The notes beneath the pieces are model-generated. The model was not told the origin of the DNA. It worked only from the letters and a program-made list of their open reading frames with translations, and made no database searches. Position numbers and translations under genes: made by a program. A DNA stretch of 64,000 bases from contig NC_089245.1 of NCBI RefSeq assembly GCF_000512585.2, forward strand, positions 620,001 through 684,000, in the 5' to 3' direction. Positions 23,225-34,578 of the stretch are shown in pieces (the first letter of the stretch is position 1; each line of letters starts with the position of its first letter). Origin of the DNA: Kwoniella bestiolae CBS 10118 (taxonomy: Eukaryota > Basidiomycota > Tremellomycetes > Tremellales > Cryptococcaceae).

Positions 23225-23787
23225 ATGTCCGGCTGTGTCAGAGGTCAAACTTTGGTTGAACAAGTACACCTATACGTGAGTCCTGTTTCTCCCATCCCCC
23301 TGCGCTCTTATCTCTCCTGATCCTTCCTATCCTTTGCCTGGTGGATACTGTACCCTGTATCCTGTGTCCTAACTCAAATCAGTTCATCGAATATCGACAC
23401 AACGGATCCTACACCTACCGACACTCATGGGACGGCTGCATCTCGGCTTTATCGCCCCTGCGATTCATCTTTGAACGATGGGCAGGGGAAGAACATTGTG
23501 GTGAATCCTTTGAGAACTTCCAGTGAGTATATGCATTTACCAGCAACACATCAAATTTTAGTCTTCCTCAGCGACAGGAGGTGGAGACAGACTGGTATAG
23601 TAGAGGACGACTTGAGCTAATACATAATGCTGAATAATCTATAATATATTACAGCTTCAGAGTCAAGAACCCTACTGTCGGACGAACCCTGACAGGCGAC
23701 GAGTCATGCAGGGATCTCGATATTCATTCGGGCACGAGAATCTACATCGCCAGAATATCTGGAACAGAGACTGGCAATCCGGAGTGA
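23225..23787 (+). CDS. Tandem-array small protein, member 3 (107 aa), third intron lost
   Basis: Exons 23225-23275, 23383-23522 and 23655-23787. The product starts MSGCVRGQTLVEQVHLYF and contains YRHSWDGCISALSPLRFIFE, RWAGEEHCG and FRVKNPTVGRTLTGDESC, then RDLDIHSGTRIYIARI. Introns 1 and 2 match members 2, 4 and 5 in position and phase. At the third intron site (GDE|) the coding sequence runs on without interruption, so that intron was lost here or gained by the others. The C-terminus extends about ten residues further (SGTETGNPE). Function unknown. Confidence 0.8.
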
Positions 23788-24241
23788 TTGAATCGAGTCG
23801 TATTGTTCTCAATTCAATCTGAGACCTAGGGGTGGCGGTGGTTGTTGAAGGCAATGATGAAAGGAATCAGGTTGTGTTTGTACAGTACATACGAATATTC
23901 TGAGTGATATAGACAAGGTCGACGATTCGATCGTACCCCTGGCTAGGGTCACGCCAAGTACAGTAAAGTACATCACTGCTATGAGTACGAAGTGAGTTCA
24001 TGTTGACCCGCCTCATGGAGAGTACCTACTACCACAGGTGGCAGATCGATCAATCAATCATCCTGGTGTGAAACCTGTGTTGTTAACTAATTCTTCGCTT
24101 CCTCCCTCGAGATCTCAACGGTCAAGATCCCATGATCTTATCTGAGCCTTACCGATACCCCGCACTCACCGCTATACCGGATGACCATCCATCGTATCTT
24201 GATTGTTGATGGCTTGGCGGACCTCAAAGTCGTCGAAGAAA
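23788..24241. other. Spacer between array members 3 and 4
   Basis: Terminator side of member 3 and upstream region of member 4; nothing else recognised. Confidence 0.4.
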
Positions 24242-24250
24242 GGTATATAA
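24242..24250 (+). promoter_or_regulatory. TATA box of array member 4
   Basis: GGTATATAA then GCTG, about 117 bp before the ATG at 24361. Matches the block before member 2, including the preceding AAA. Confidence 0.6.
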
Positions 24251-24360
24251 GCTGTCATTTTTCTGTACATGAGAGACGATAATCCTCTCATCAACACACC
24301 CAACCAACAGTCGTACAACCTATCCAGTAACTGAATCTCCGAAACCACCACACTCTCAAG

Positions 24361-24926
24361 ATGTCAGGCTGCGCTAACGGACCCACCCTTATTGAGGAAG
24401 TACGAATCCGAGTGAGTGAGACTCTCCTTCTTTCCTTCAGAATGGATCTCGTTGGGAGCGAGATATGCAGTCTCGTGACGTGACGGTTGAATGTTGTACA
24501 TACTGTAGATCATCGACCTCGACGCTCGAATCCCCATCAAGAAAGAATGGCAAGATTGTATCTCGGCTGTCTCACCCCTCAAAGAGATCTTCCAAAGATG
24601 GGTGGACGAGGTTCACCCGGGAAGTGATTATATCTGGTATTAGTGAGTTATAAGATACCTCCCCTTTCATTAACTAAATGCAGTACAGTAGGCTGATACA
24701 GCATGAGCGTACTGTAGCTTCACTCTTTCGTCCCCTGATGGACATACCCTTTCTGGAGAAGAGGTGAAACTCTTATTCATGTAATCTACCACTGATATGG
24801 AAGGAACCGGTTTTGACTTGATCAGTTGACTAACTGACCCATTTGTATTATAATGGACATTAGTCCTGCAGGAAACTCGATCTTCATACACTCACTACGA
24901 TCTACGCTAGAAGACTGATCAAATGA
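24361..24926 (+). CDS. Tandem-array small protein, member 4 (97 aa)
   Basis: Exons 24361-24411, 24509-24642, 24718-24763 and 24864-24926, phases 0, 2, 0. The product starts MSGCANGPTLIEEVRIRIID and contains KKEWQDCISAVSPLKEIFQ, RWVDEVHPGSDY and YFTLSSPDGHTLSGEESC, then RKLDLHTLTTIYARRLIK. It is closest to member 2 in RWVDE.HPGS and in the promoter block, and to member 3 in SAVSPL. The spread of similarities suggests repeated duplication. Function unknown. Confidence 0.8.
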
Positions 24927-25429
24927 TTTGATCTTGATGGCCGTTCAACCGTCAATGGTTTGTTCTTCGTTTTTGATTGATAAAGCGCAGCATATCATCC
25001 GATATCGTTTGGATCGTACCTTATGATGGATGGGATGATTGATTGATTGTGTGGCTAGTGAGGATGCATGTTCTGCTGTTGCTATTGCCATACTGCATCA
25101 TCGAGTCGTCGATGGACGTGCCTCAAATTCGATCCCATCGAAGTCAGCATTCGATGAGGTCCATCAAAGGCAGGTAGGTACTTTGACGCAGATGTTCAGA
25201 AGATGAACCATCATCTGACTGACCATGGCCGTCTGACCGGTCATTGAGTGATGGATGGACATTGTAGTCCAGCTGACTCCTCTTTCTTCTGATGAACCTC
25301 TCTCCTATCATTGCACTGCAAATAGTCAAGGTATACATCAGACAACTTCCTCACATAACTTGGCCTTGTTCTGATCGTTCTTCTCCTCCCATCACGAATC
25401 AAATAATACATAACAAATAGAAACTCACC
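24927..25429. other. Spacer between array members 4 and 5
   Basis: No gene seen. GGTATACATC near 25330 sits at the position of the TATA block of the other members but is weaker. Confidence 0.4.
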
Positions 25430-25996
25430 ATGTCAAACTGTCATCCCGAATCATTCGTCGAGGAAGTAAGATTCATCGTCAGTAACTTCCACTTACTATT
25501 TTATTTCTCCCATTCTTCCCGCCACCATACAAGCCAGTAAAGGAGCATTCACTGAGGTTTAGAGAATGTAGATCGTCGACCGATCATTCACTCCAGCACA
25601 TTGCAAACCCCCTCAACGAACCTGGGTAGGGTGTCTCTCGACCTACGGTCAACTCGAGGGATTGTTCCAAAATTGGGTGGACGAGGTTTATCCGGGAGAC
25701 GATTATCATCAATTTCAGTGAGTTCGTTTGGGCCTGTGTTCAGAAGTTAGTGAAGAGGATAAGAGGTATTGATGTCATGTGTGTCTAGCTTTAGGATCGG
25801 ATTTGATGGTCAAGTCTTAATTGGGGATGAGGTGAGTCAAGTATCACATTGATTGATCCTGATATTGGGAAAAGGTAAGATGAATATACTGATATGGGTT
25901 AATGTCAAGATCCCGCACGATCTCGGTCTCCATTCACCTACCAAGATCACTGTCACTCGTCTTATCAGACAGGACCTACAATGGAATGATGGATAG
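25430..25996 (+). CDS. Tandem-array small protein, member 5 (107 aa)
   Basis: Exons 25430-25477, 25572-25717, 25789-25831 and 25910-25996, phases 0, 2, 0. The product starts MSNCHPESFVEEVRFIIVD and contains RTWVGCLSTYGQLEGLFQNW, VDEVYPGDDYHQF and FRIGFDGQVLIGDE, then HDLGLHSPTKITVTRLI, with a C-terminal extension ending QWNDG. The first intron has the less usual donor GTCAGT and the last ends in AAG. FDGQVLIGDE is the most SUMO-like turn of the array. Function unknown. The next gene (epsilon-COP) converges from the other strand. Confidence 0.78.
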
Positions 25997-26157
25997 TCAT
26001 AAATAGGTGATCGGGATCATATGCGAAATTTCAAGTAGCGACGAAGACAAGAGAGATATTGTTCATACATATATGTATCTTATTCTATCGTATCATCAAA
26101 GCCACGGGTCAACTCCCAATTGCAGCTCCCTTACTGAGCAGATCGCGAGAAGTTGCT

Positions 26158-27633
26158 CTAAGCAGTTATAGCGAATTTGGAAGCAGCGTCGTCGAAGAGT
26201 TTTGACTTTTCTGCGAGGTCGATGGCAAAGGGATGTTGAGGAGCGTTCGAGGCGAGTTTTCTGTATGCAATGCCAAATGTCAGCAAGAGTTCGTAGTCAG
26301 GAGAACTTTCGTTGTATGACACCATAAAGTCGAAAGGACAGGAAAGATGGGTTTGTGATACTCACTCAGCATACCCTTCAATGCCCAGACTAGTCCCCAC
26401 AGCCAGCACATCACCCTGCTTATCCCCATTCTCCTTTTGAGACGCCTCGAGTATATCTGCCTTGGCCTCGTCTACATGACCTAATAGGAGATGAGCGGCA
26501 GCATGAGAAGCCAGGACCGGTGGCGTTCGACCTGAGGGGAGTTGATAGAGCTCTTCGTAGAAGTAGTATGACTGGTGAAGTGGTCTTGCGCCCTGTGTAT
26601 GGGTGTATAGACTCGGGTTAGTCCTTACTTTGTTCTTCGGTGTACGATTGTGCGATCGCGACGATATATGGAACGGGAATTTAGAATTGAAGGAGGATAT
26701 GTCCTTGTGTACATAGACTGTGACTCACACTCTTCAACCCTATCCAAGCTTCGATAGCCTGTACCAACGTCGAATCATTACCGATCCTCTTGGCGGTGTT
26801 GTAAGTGCTCTGAGCGAGATCTCGTCTATCGAGGGATAAGAGGAGTTGGACAAGGAGGGCGAGGCTGCGCGGAATCAGCAAGGGCAACTCTTCGTATGAA
26901 TATTGATGATATCCATCGTCCTGTAAGGTTCAATACCATCTACAGTACAACCACAGACGTTCCGCTCGAAGTTTGATGACCAGCCATCCTCTTCCCTTTC
27001 TGCACACAAACCCCATAGGCAAACCCAAACCATAAACCAAAACTCACCACTCCAAATCCTCCTTCCCCCTCCCCTCATTCAGCGTCGCCACCCCCTCCTC
27101 TACCTCCCCCAAAAGAATGAACACCGTGGAACTGACCACCCTAACCGTACTTTCCTCCACCTCATCTTCGATCCCCTCTACTTCCAAGACATAATCCCTA
27201 AGTTCATCTACCTTGTCCTCGCCTGCCAAGTGTGAAGCGAACGCGTCGACCGTTCGTACGGAAAGGGGAGGTTCGGGGAGGGACAGGAAGGGAGATAAGA
27301 TGGATTTGGCGGATGAGATATCGGGGGGAGTGAGGGATAGGTGGGATCGGGCGATGTATAGTGCTCGATGGAGGGAGGAGGGGTCGTCGGATGGTGTGTG
27401 GGGTTGGGTGAGGGCTTCTTCAATTGCGGCTGTGTCCCGCTGTATCGTCAGTACATTCCTAATGAGGGAGGGGATGAGGAGGGAATAGGGGGATAGATAC
27501 CTTTGTAGGAAGCTGTTGTGAAACAGACAGACCAAAGATCAGCTATGAGGATTTCTTTCGCTAAAAGACAGCTGAGACTTCACCTACCCTGGTAGAAAAG
27601 CTGTTTAACGTGGTACAATGGATCCAGCTCCAT
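26158..27633 (-). CDS. SEC28: Coatomer subunit epsilon
   Basis: Six exons (27588-27633, 27501-27512, 27048-27429, 26729-26864, 26366-26592, 26158-26260) give 301 aa, close to the usual ~300. The start MELDPLYHVKQLFYQ, then GASYKAAIEEA through a 12-nt exon, reproduces the N-terminus of the family (LYxVxQLFY.G.Y..AI.EA). The rest is an all-helical TPR-like solenoid, including DKVDELRDYVLEVEG, RIGNDSTLVQAIEAWIGL and SHAAAHLLLGHVDEAKADIL. Epsilon-COP stabilises alpha-COP in the COPI coat for Golgi-to-ER retrograde transport. The 12-nt exon is required to keep phase. Acceptor 27430 (GACACAG) is used rather than the upstream TACAG. Confidence 0.92.
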
Positions 27634-28066
27634 CTTGATTATGTTCTGCTCCGTTAAGCTATGTTGACTGCAAGGAAAGAGCTGATATAATGTTAAATAC
27701 TAATCTAGTTGGGGATGATCCACATAAACGCGACTATATCTGTATGGTGACGTGGTGTAATAACAACAGCTAACGCGAATGTGGCACTTCCCAAAACACC
27801 TTGATCGATGGTCTTTGTCTATGCCGATAGTTCAGATAATGCAACGATCCATGCGATAGTGAATACGGATACTATGAATGATGGGAGTAAGGATACAGCG
27901 AATAGCCATCTATGTATAATCAATCTATGTACAACTCGTCCTCTAAATCTATCATACAGTCATCAACTTAATCCTCTATATGCTCTTCGTGTTTCTCCAC
28001 TCCTTTCCTCCAGATGTCCAAGGCGCAACATCTTGCTCTACCACTTAATCGCCTACACCATATATC
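27634..28066. other. Intergenic between epsilon-COP and MESH1-like genes
   Basis: Promoter side of the epsilon-COP gene and 3' side of the MESH1-like gene. A short coding-like frame on the plus strand has no support. Confidence 0.45.
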
Positions 28067-29853
28067 CTAGAAGAATAGCGGTGCAGGACAAACCTTATCT
28101 CCCTTCTTCAGCTCCCTCAATCTACTATCCACGAGATCCTTCTCAGGTTCAGTCAGAGGTCCGCACACCCCCGGATGACACGGATGATATACACCGTCTA
28201 CCCTCGTGTAAGCAGTTTCGTATAGTTCTTGTAGTTTCTCCGCAAGGGGTGGATGAGCGGGTGCGCAAACTATGTACCGACACATAGGTATATTAGCTGG
28301 GAACTCGCTTCTACGATGTGAAGATTGCAGTAAGGTTTGAAGGAGAAGGCCAACTCACCATCCGTGACCTGTTTAGCCCAGATGAAATACGCCTGAATCC
28401 GCTTGATACCCCATCCTACGGGTGGACATCGTCGTATAGACTCGAGGTTGTGGATTTTACTAGCTCAACAAAAACAAGGATCAGCCAGCCTGTTCTCTTG
28501 GGTATGTTAACATAGAGACGGAGAAGATGCTTGCACTCACTCTGCCAGTTTGACCTGCTGCGCTTCACGAGATTTGAACGGTGCCGATTTGAGTTGAGCT
28601 GTCTTCCGTTCCAGCCCAGAGAGAGAAGTGTCGTCTGTGCATTCCTGGAGGCATGAGAAAAATTATCAGCTTGTAGTTGCACGGGAGTGCGAATTGAACA
28701 TAAGCAGATGTACACTCACGTCTACGATACGAGCTACATCCGTTCCGAATAACTGGGCAATTTCCTCTATTACCGTGCAATAGCATTAGCACGAGCAACG
28801 AATGGAGGTAACGATTTGCGCTCGATGGTCAAGGCTTGTCGAGATGGAGGAAAAGAGCTGTCAACCCACCGATAGTAGTATGTGTATCCTCAACCGTATC
28901 ATGCAGCACCGCCGCCTGAAGCACTCTGACATCTGTAATACCCGTAGAAGAGAGGTAATTCGCAACGGCCTGTATAGTATACAATCAGCATTGTTCCCCT
29001 CTTTCTCTCTTGGTACAGGTAGAGGTACAGCGTAATGATATCGAGGCAACGTACAATGGGATGATTGATACTGAGATAAGACAGAGTTTCAGTCAGCTAA
29101 GTCTCCAATACTGGTACTTATAATCATTGTACCACATTCAAGCTGATTCTTGTACTTACTAAGGCGTCTGATCCACATCTTTTCTTCTCTGGCAGGAATG
29201 TTTCTGCGAATAAGGTGAGTAAGCACACTTGATCCTCGAGAAAATCTACCCTTGAGATATACATATATCTCCTATCCCCCATCCTATCACGCTCCTTAAT
29301 CCTTTCCTCAAAACCCCAAGTCATAAAAAAGTAAAGGACGACTCACCCTGGCAGCAAAATCCACAGTCCTCATCAACCTACTCAACTCGCTCTCATCCTT
29401 ATACCTCTTACTTATCCCCTTCACTTTCCCAATTCCGATGGTAGAAAGGGGATTATCGTGCGGCGCAACGTTGATATGCATATTAATATCCGTCTCACTA
29501 TCGCACCTCGATATAGGTGGAGGAGGGGAGGGCGCGAACGTACGAGGTGGGGGTGTGCGTGAGAGGTCTAATTCCGAGGGGGTCTTGGTCAGGCCATTCC
29601 CATTGGTAGAGGCGATATTCAGTTTCGAAGGGGAGGGTGAATTTAAGGTGATGGAGGTGTTGGAAGTTGGATAAGGGGTGTTCTCGAATAATAGTGATTT
29701 GCCGTTGGTGTGGCCATGGGCATTAGTGGAAGGTAAGGTGTTAGAGCCAGAGGAAGAAGGGGATGGAGAGGTGGTGATGATTTTCTTGGGCGGTTGGGGG
29801 AGGTCGAGATGCAGGTTGGAAGAGGATGAGGATGATTGTGCTTGAGGCGACAT
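28067..29853 (-). CDS. MESH1/SpoT-type HD-domain hydrolase with long N-terminal extension
   Basis: Eight exons (29347-29853, 29160-29203, 29055-29070, 28870-28969, 28720-28766, 28541-28644, 28359-28459, 28067-28269) give 373 aa. Residues 1-~160 are Ser/Pro/Thr-rich. The HD domain follows: DFAARKHSCQRRKD, TPYINHPIAVANYL (first metal His), LQAAVLHDTVEDTHTT (the HD pair and ED), VDECTDDTSLSG and QQVKLAEKIHNLESIR. A final segment, AYTRVDGVYHPCHPGVCGP, extends past the minimal domain. Animal MESH1 (HDDC3, ~179 aa) is an Mn-dependent ppGpp hydrolase and NADPH phosphatase in the cytosol; this protein is twice as long. One exon is only 16 nt and encodes INHPI, including the metal-binding His. Enzymatic activity is inferred from intact motifs. 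Confidence 0.88.
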
Positions 29854-30861
29854 GGTGAAGGTGTTGTAATTATATTAAGAGGTGTGTGAATGTGGAACCG
29901 TGTTGATGAGAATTCCACATATATCTCTAACAAGTGTAGGCGATCGATCTTGATGAACTTCCTTCGATAGAACTCCCATAGAAGACAATTCGCACCCAGC
30001 TCAAGACCAAAGTCCAGATACACGATGCTTCTTTTCTTCCTCGATACTCGATAGGACAGGTGCGACAATATCGGTCAACTCGGTATCACCTCCTATGCCC
30101 ATCTACCCATGTGGATCTTCTAACAAACAGAGAAGCAGTGTTCCGGCGAGCTGGCGATGATGCGGGCGACCTAATCTGCGAGAGTATGAATATAGCTTTG
30201 CGATGATCGCGTCTGACGAATGTAAGTATGAAAACTTGACATCAAGAGGAGAATAGTGATATGAATTCGTTTTGCTGACACATCCGTCAATTCACAAATT
30301 AATTCACAAGCTACTGTAAACTCGCAAGATGACGTTTCTGCATTTCTCCGCCCAACGGACGAAGATGAACGGACCAATCCGCCAATTACATTACAGATTA
30401 TCCTAATTGACTTGAACATACGGTGGCAATACAGTAGTCAAATTGAAATAGCCAATTAGAAATCTCAGAGATGAGTTATACCAAGAGTAAATTCGTATGG
30501 ACAGTACGAGTCTAGTAGAGTATAGGTTTCTTTCCTGCCTCGAGAGACACGGGCAGAGCAAAAGCATACAAAGCATACGAGAAGGTGGGATGCAATGTAC
30601 CGTATGTATACAAACCTTTCATAAATGCATAAATCGACACAGACATATATCTTTATTACTTATTTAATCTCCTTCATCGAGTACTTATTCATCACCGTCA
30701 TTCGTGTACAAGCTACATTTGTCGGAAAGGGAAGAAGGATAGGGAGAAATCAGAGAGAAACAAAATCAACAAGGGGAAGAGGGTGAGAAAGTGAAATGTT
30801 CTTTCTTTGGAAACACGAAATGAAATGACAGAAACTGATCAAAGCCACATGAAAATATCGA
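29854..30861. other. 1 kb intergenic
   Basis: Promoter of the MESH1-like gene and terminator side of the Ham1-family gene. AT-rich and pyrimidine-rich tracts; no gene or RNA recognised. Confidence 0.5.
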
Positions 30862-33800
30862 CTACACATCAAAAGCATCGCTTCTCCATCCTTCAGATTT
30901 CTCTTCCCTCCTCTTCTGCTCCTTCGCTCTAGCAGTGAGATCATCACCCTCAGCTTTGGCCTGGTCGGCAGCTTTCTTGCCTTTACCTGCGAATTGGTCG
31001 GCTGCGCCCACTGCTCGGTTGGAAGATGATGATGCGGCAGCTTTGAGTTTCTGTCGTTGAGTGTTGGAGACGTATGAAGGTGGTTTATTGGGGAACAGCT
31101 GCAAGCAATAAAATGGTATCAGCAAATGATGTCCTTTTCTGCGATTATGTTACGCGGACAGTAGTCAAAACACTCACATCCTCGTCGACTCCAATGTGAA
31201 GCACATATTCACCCCTTCTACCATACTTCACAACACCCTTAGAACCCACAGTGACGGGTCCAGAAGTAGACGGGTGAGGGAAGATGGAATCGCTGAATAC
31301 AGCATTGATAAAGTTGGCGGGGGTAGGTCTAGCGTTGGTAGCAGCGATAGTTCGTTGTTGGATACCGTACAATCTGAAGTCGGCTTGTCGGAGGTATTCA
31401 GCGATTTGAGCTTCAAGGGCGTGGGTGAGGTTTCGCTGGAAAGAGAGCATACGATGTTAGCATAGGTTGTTGATTCCACTTCATTTCCACTGCTTCCAAA
31501 GCTCACCTTAACGAAAGCCTTGATGACGGGCCTAGCGAACCAAGCCGCCATCCACTTATTGTTCTTCCTAATTTCAAAGTCGAACCCGGAGATCCAAACT
31601 TGCACATCCTTAACCACGAAGAAAGTCTCTTGATCGTCTTCATCGGCGTTTTCGAGGGTAACATCGAATGAAATTCCTTGAGGACCGAACTTGATGTCTA
31701 GGAGACCGGAATCTTCAAAGGGCATGAATCCAGATTTGAGGTTGACCCAGAAGGCGATGTTGGAAGCTTCGAAGTGAAGGCCTTGGACTCTGAGTCGGAC
31801 GGAGGCATCGTATTCTGATGCGTCTGTGATATGTTCATGTTTTAGCATGTGAAACGCAGTAAGGGTACAGATGAAGGGTAAAGTATAGTGTAAAGGAGAT
31901 CTATACGCACAAGTAGCATATCCTTGGGTGAATCGAAGATCGTTGTGTTGGACGAATCTGATAGAGTCAGGGATGAACGAGACAGATTCGAGCTTGATAT
32001 CGTCGATGACGAGATCCACGTCTAGGAAGAACAGAGTAGTCAGTATATGATGTTTTGACGGGTCAGGCGACCTCAAGCCGATATGGTGGAAAGGGTTCCA
32101 ACCGTCCTAAAAGAGAACGGGATCCTTTGATATTGGAGATGAGAACAGTCCACCCACCTTCGGACTTATATTCAACTCTAGGAACCGGAATCTCCTTAAC
32201 AAGCCCAATCAACCTCGGTACAATCACATCCATGAAATCCCTATACAACCCTTGACCCTCCGCCCTAAGCGCTCCAACACCAACTTGGCCCGCATGAGAA
32301 AGGGAGGAACCCAACTTCTCGATAGACTCTACGAGCTTGTTAGTCTCTTCGTCATTGGTAATTCCATTAACGACAGATTCCAATTGATCTTGCAACTCCC
32401 TAGCATCGGCTTTCCATTTAGGGTTCTCAGCAATGAGGGACTGACCGTCATCGTACAATGAGGTGGCTTTTCGGTAGGCTCGTTGGGAGGTGACATAGCC
32501 TGGTTCGTAGAGGAGTCGGTCAAAGTAGTTGCCTAGTTCTTCAAAGTAGGCGGAAAGCTTGTCATCGTTTCGGACATCGTCGGCGGCCTAGACAATAACA
32601 GAATATTGATCAGCTTGTTACGCTTTCCTTTCCGTCTGAACAACCATGATATATGAACCGACGGGTGGTATCACGTTTCGACTGGGAATATAAATGGAAA
32701 GAGACGACCACTCACCTTTTGCGAAGCACTAATAACATCGTCCAAGCTTTTCCCCGAAACCTTCTCCACGAACGCCTTCAAATCCCTACCAGCCTGTTGT
32801 ACCTTCTCATCCTCATCATCAACACTACTCTTCTTCTGCGTCTCGTCTAAGGCCTGTTCAGCCTTGTTCGCATACTTCTTGAAAAGATTCACGATCGTAG
32901 TCAACGATCTCCTATATTGGGGGTTCTGTTGAGCCTGAGTAATGACCTTTTGGAGATTCTCAATCATCTCATCTTTCTTCTGTTGAGACTCTGGGAGCTT
33001 CTCATCGAAATATTGCTTGACATTCTCAATCTCATCCCAGATATTTTCCCTAACTTCGCCTTGGAGTTTACCTGTCCTTGCTCCCTTGACTGTCTTCTTA
33101 CCTTGTTGTTTGAGGTTCTTGAAGTCGATACCTTGTTCGCGCTCTTTCTGGGACGGTCGGGTCTTCTCGGCAGCTTGCTTCGCATTGTCCGCTGCGACCG
33201 ATGCGGCATCTGCGAAGATGTCTCGTGTGAGGAGGATGAGGTCCGAGCCGAGTTGTCGGAAAGTATCGTTCGTGACGATGAGAGAAGCGATGGTTCGGAA
33301 TGACTCGATGGCTCGTTGACCATCTTTCGAGAGTTCCTTTTGAGACGGTCTAGAGGCTGAGGCACTTGACACGTCGACATCGACATCGGCTGTAGCGGCG
33401 TTGTACTGTTGAGGGAATCACTCGTCAGCTCAGGCTTCCTCCCTGTTGTGATCCGTCGCACAAAATTATTAGGCGTGGTTCAGGAAAAGTGAAGGCACAT
33501 ACAAAGAAGTTCTGCAACAGATCATCATCGTTCTTCGCCTCTCCCCAATTCTTGGCAGCTCTCAAAACACCCTTGATATCTTCAAGAACTCTGTTACCCT
33601 CGTTACCCAATCTCGCAGTTCGCGAGTTGGGTCCGCCGGTAGCTTTGAGAGTATCCGAGTCGAGGATGGTCTGGATCAATTTAGAAAGTTGGGATTGGGA
33701 GCTACGTCGTCATGGTAATAGTTCAATTAGCTTCAGTTCACGAACGTTCGTTATGATAGAGTGGCGAGGAGGCAGGATGGGATGGAATGAGAGAACGCTG

Positions 33801-33955
33801 ACGAGAACGACTCACGGTAACTTGCCCGCACCCAATGCTCCACTAACCTCGGCCACCTTGATTCGTTTCTCCTTTGAGGGGATTGCATTCTGCACATCCC
33901 TACCTGAAGGTAATTGTGCGGAACTCAAGAGCGGTTGTCTCTCTGAAGATGACAT
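30862..33955 (-). CDS. Ham1-family protein, putative lipid-binding
   Basis: Eight exons (33816-33955, 33503-33701, 32716-33405, 32158-32587, 31911-32021, 31507-31823, 31178-31435, 30862-31098) give 793 aa, all phases consistent. It starts MSSSERQPLLSSAQLPSGRD. The N-terminal half is long helical sequence (KELSKDGQRAIESFRTIASL, ENLQKVITQAQQNPQYRRSL). The middle has strand-rich stretches (VDLVIDDIKLESVSFIPDSI, LRVQGLHFEASNIAFWVN, VWISGFDFEIRKNNKWMAAW), and the tail is Ala/Lys-rich (KAADQAKAEGDDLTARAKEQ). This layout matches the fungal family with HAM1-like N- and C-terminal domains, whose C-terminal part resembles TULIP/BPI lipid-binding folds. In Cryptococcus, HAM1 is linked to palmitoylation, mating competition and capsule, as I recall. 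Biochemical role unknown; confidence is in the family, not the function. Confidence 0.72.
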
Positions 33956-34578
33956 GGTAGGTACGATAGCTTGCGAGTTGTTACGAGTGAGTGGGATATG
34001 TGATTGGACGGTCTCTAATACTGAGTTTAGGAAGAAGCTCATGTAGGTGTTGCTGTTGCTTCTTCTTGAGCAGTGTTGTATATATGAGTCAGGATGGACA
34101 AAGGGAAGAGCACGAGGAGTGGGAGTGGGATGACAAGGTTGATTGGGTGTGTATGGTGTATAGTAATGACGTATAATCATATAACATCACACGATCACAT
34201 CAACGACGAGTAAGCTTAAGAGTACTGCAACAAATATACTGTACGATGACCTCACTCACTTTGTACAAGGGAGTACCTGACCGGATAGTAACCCTGAGAT
34301 TGAGCACGTTTGACTGCGTTTGTGGGAATATCATTACCCGTAAGGAATGTGGAGACCCCATCTTGCTCCTCTACGCATAGACTATGAGTATAACCGTAAG
34401 GGTACGACCCATACAAACAGTAACACAGCTTGTAGTATACATAGCAATACATGCAGTACAATACTGATCGGATACACTACTACATATACACACAGACAGT
34501 CAGTCCAACAGAGAGGAAGAAGGAAAAGACCATTAACATAAATTGCAAACAAAGGAATCGTAAATACTAGCTACCTCC
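33956..34578. other. Intergenic between Ham1-family and Atos-family genes
   Basis: Promoter of the Ham1-family gene and 3' region of the Atos-family gene. TATATA runs occur near 34080 and 34480. No gene seen. Confidence 0.45.

Noticed and set aside
27808..28287. 159-codon plus-strand frame
   Set aside because: It runs antisense over the last exon of the MESH1-like gene, and its composition matches a shadow frame.
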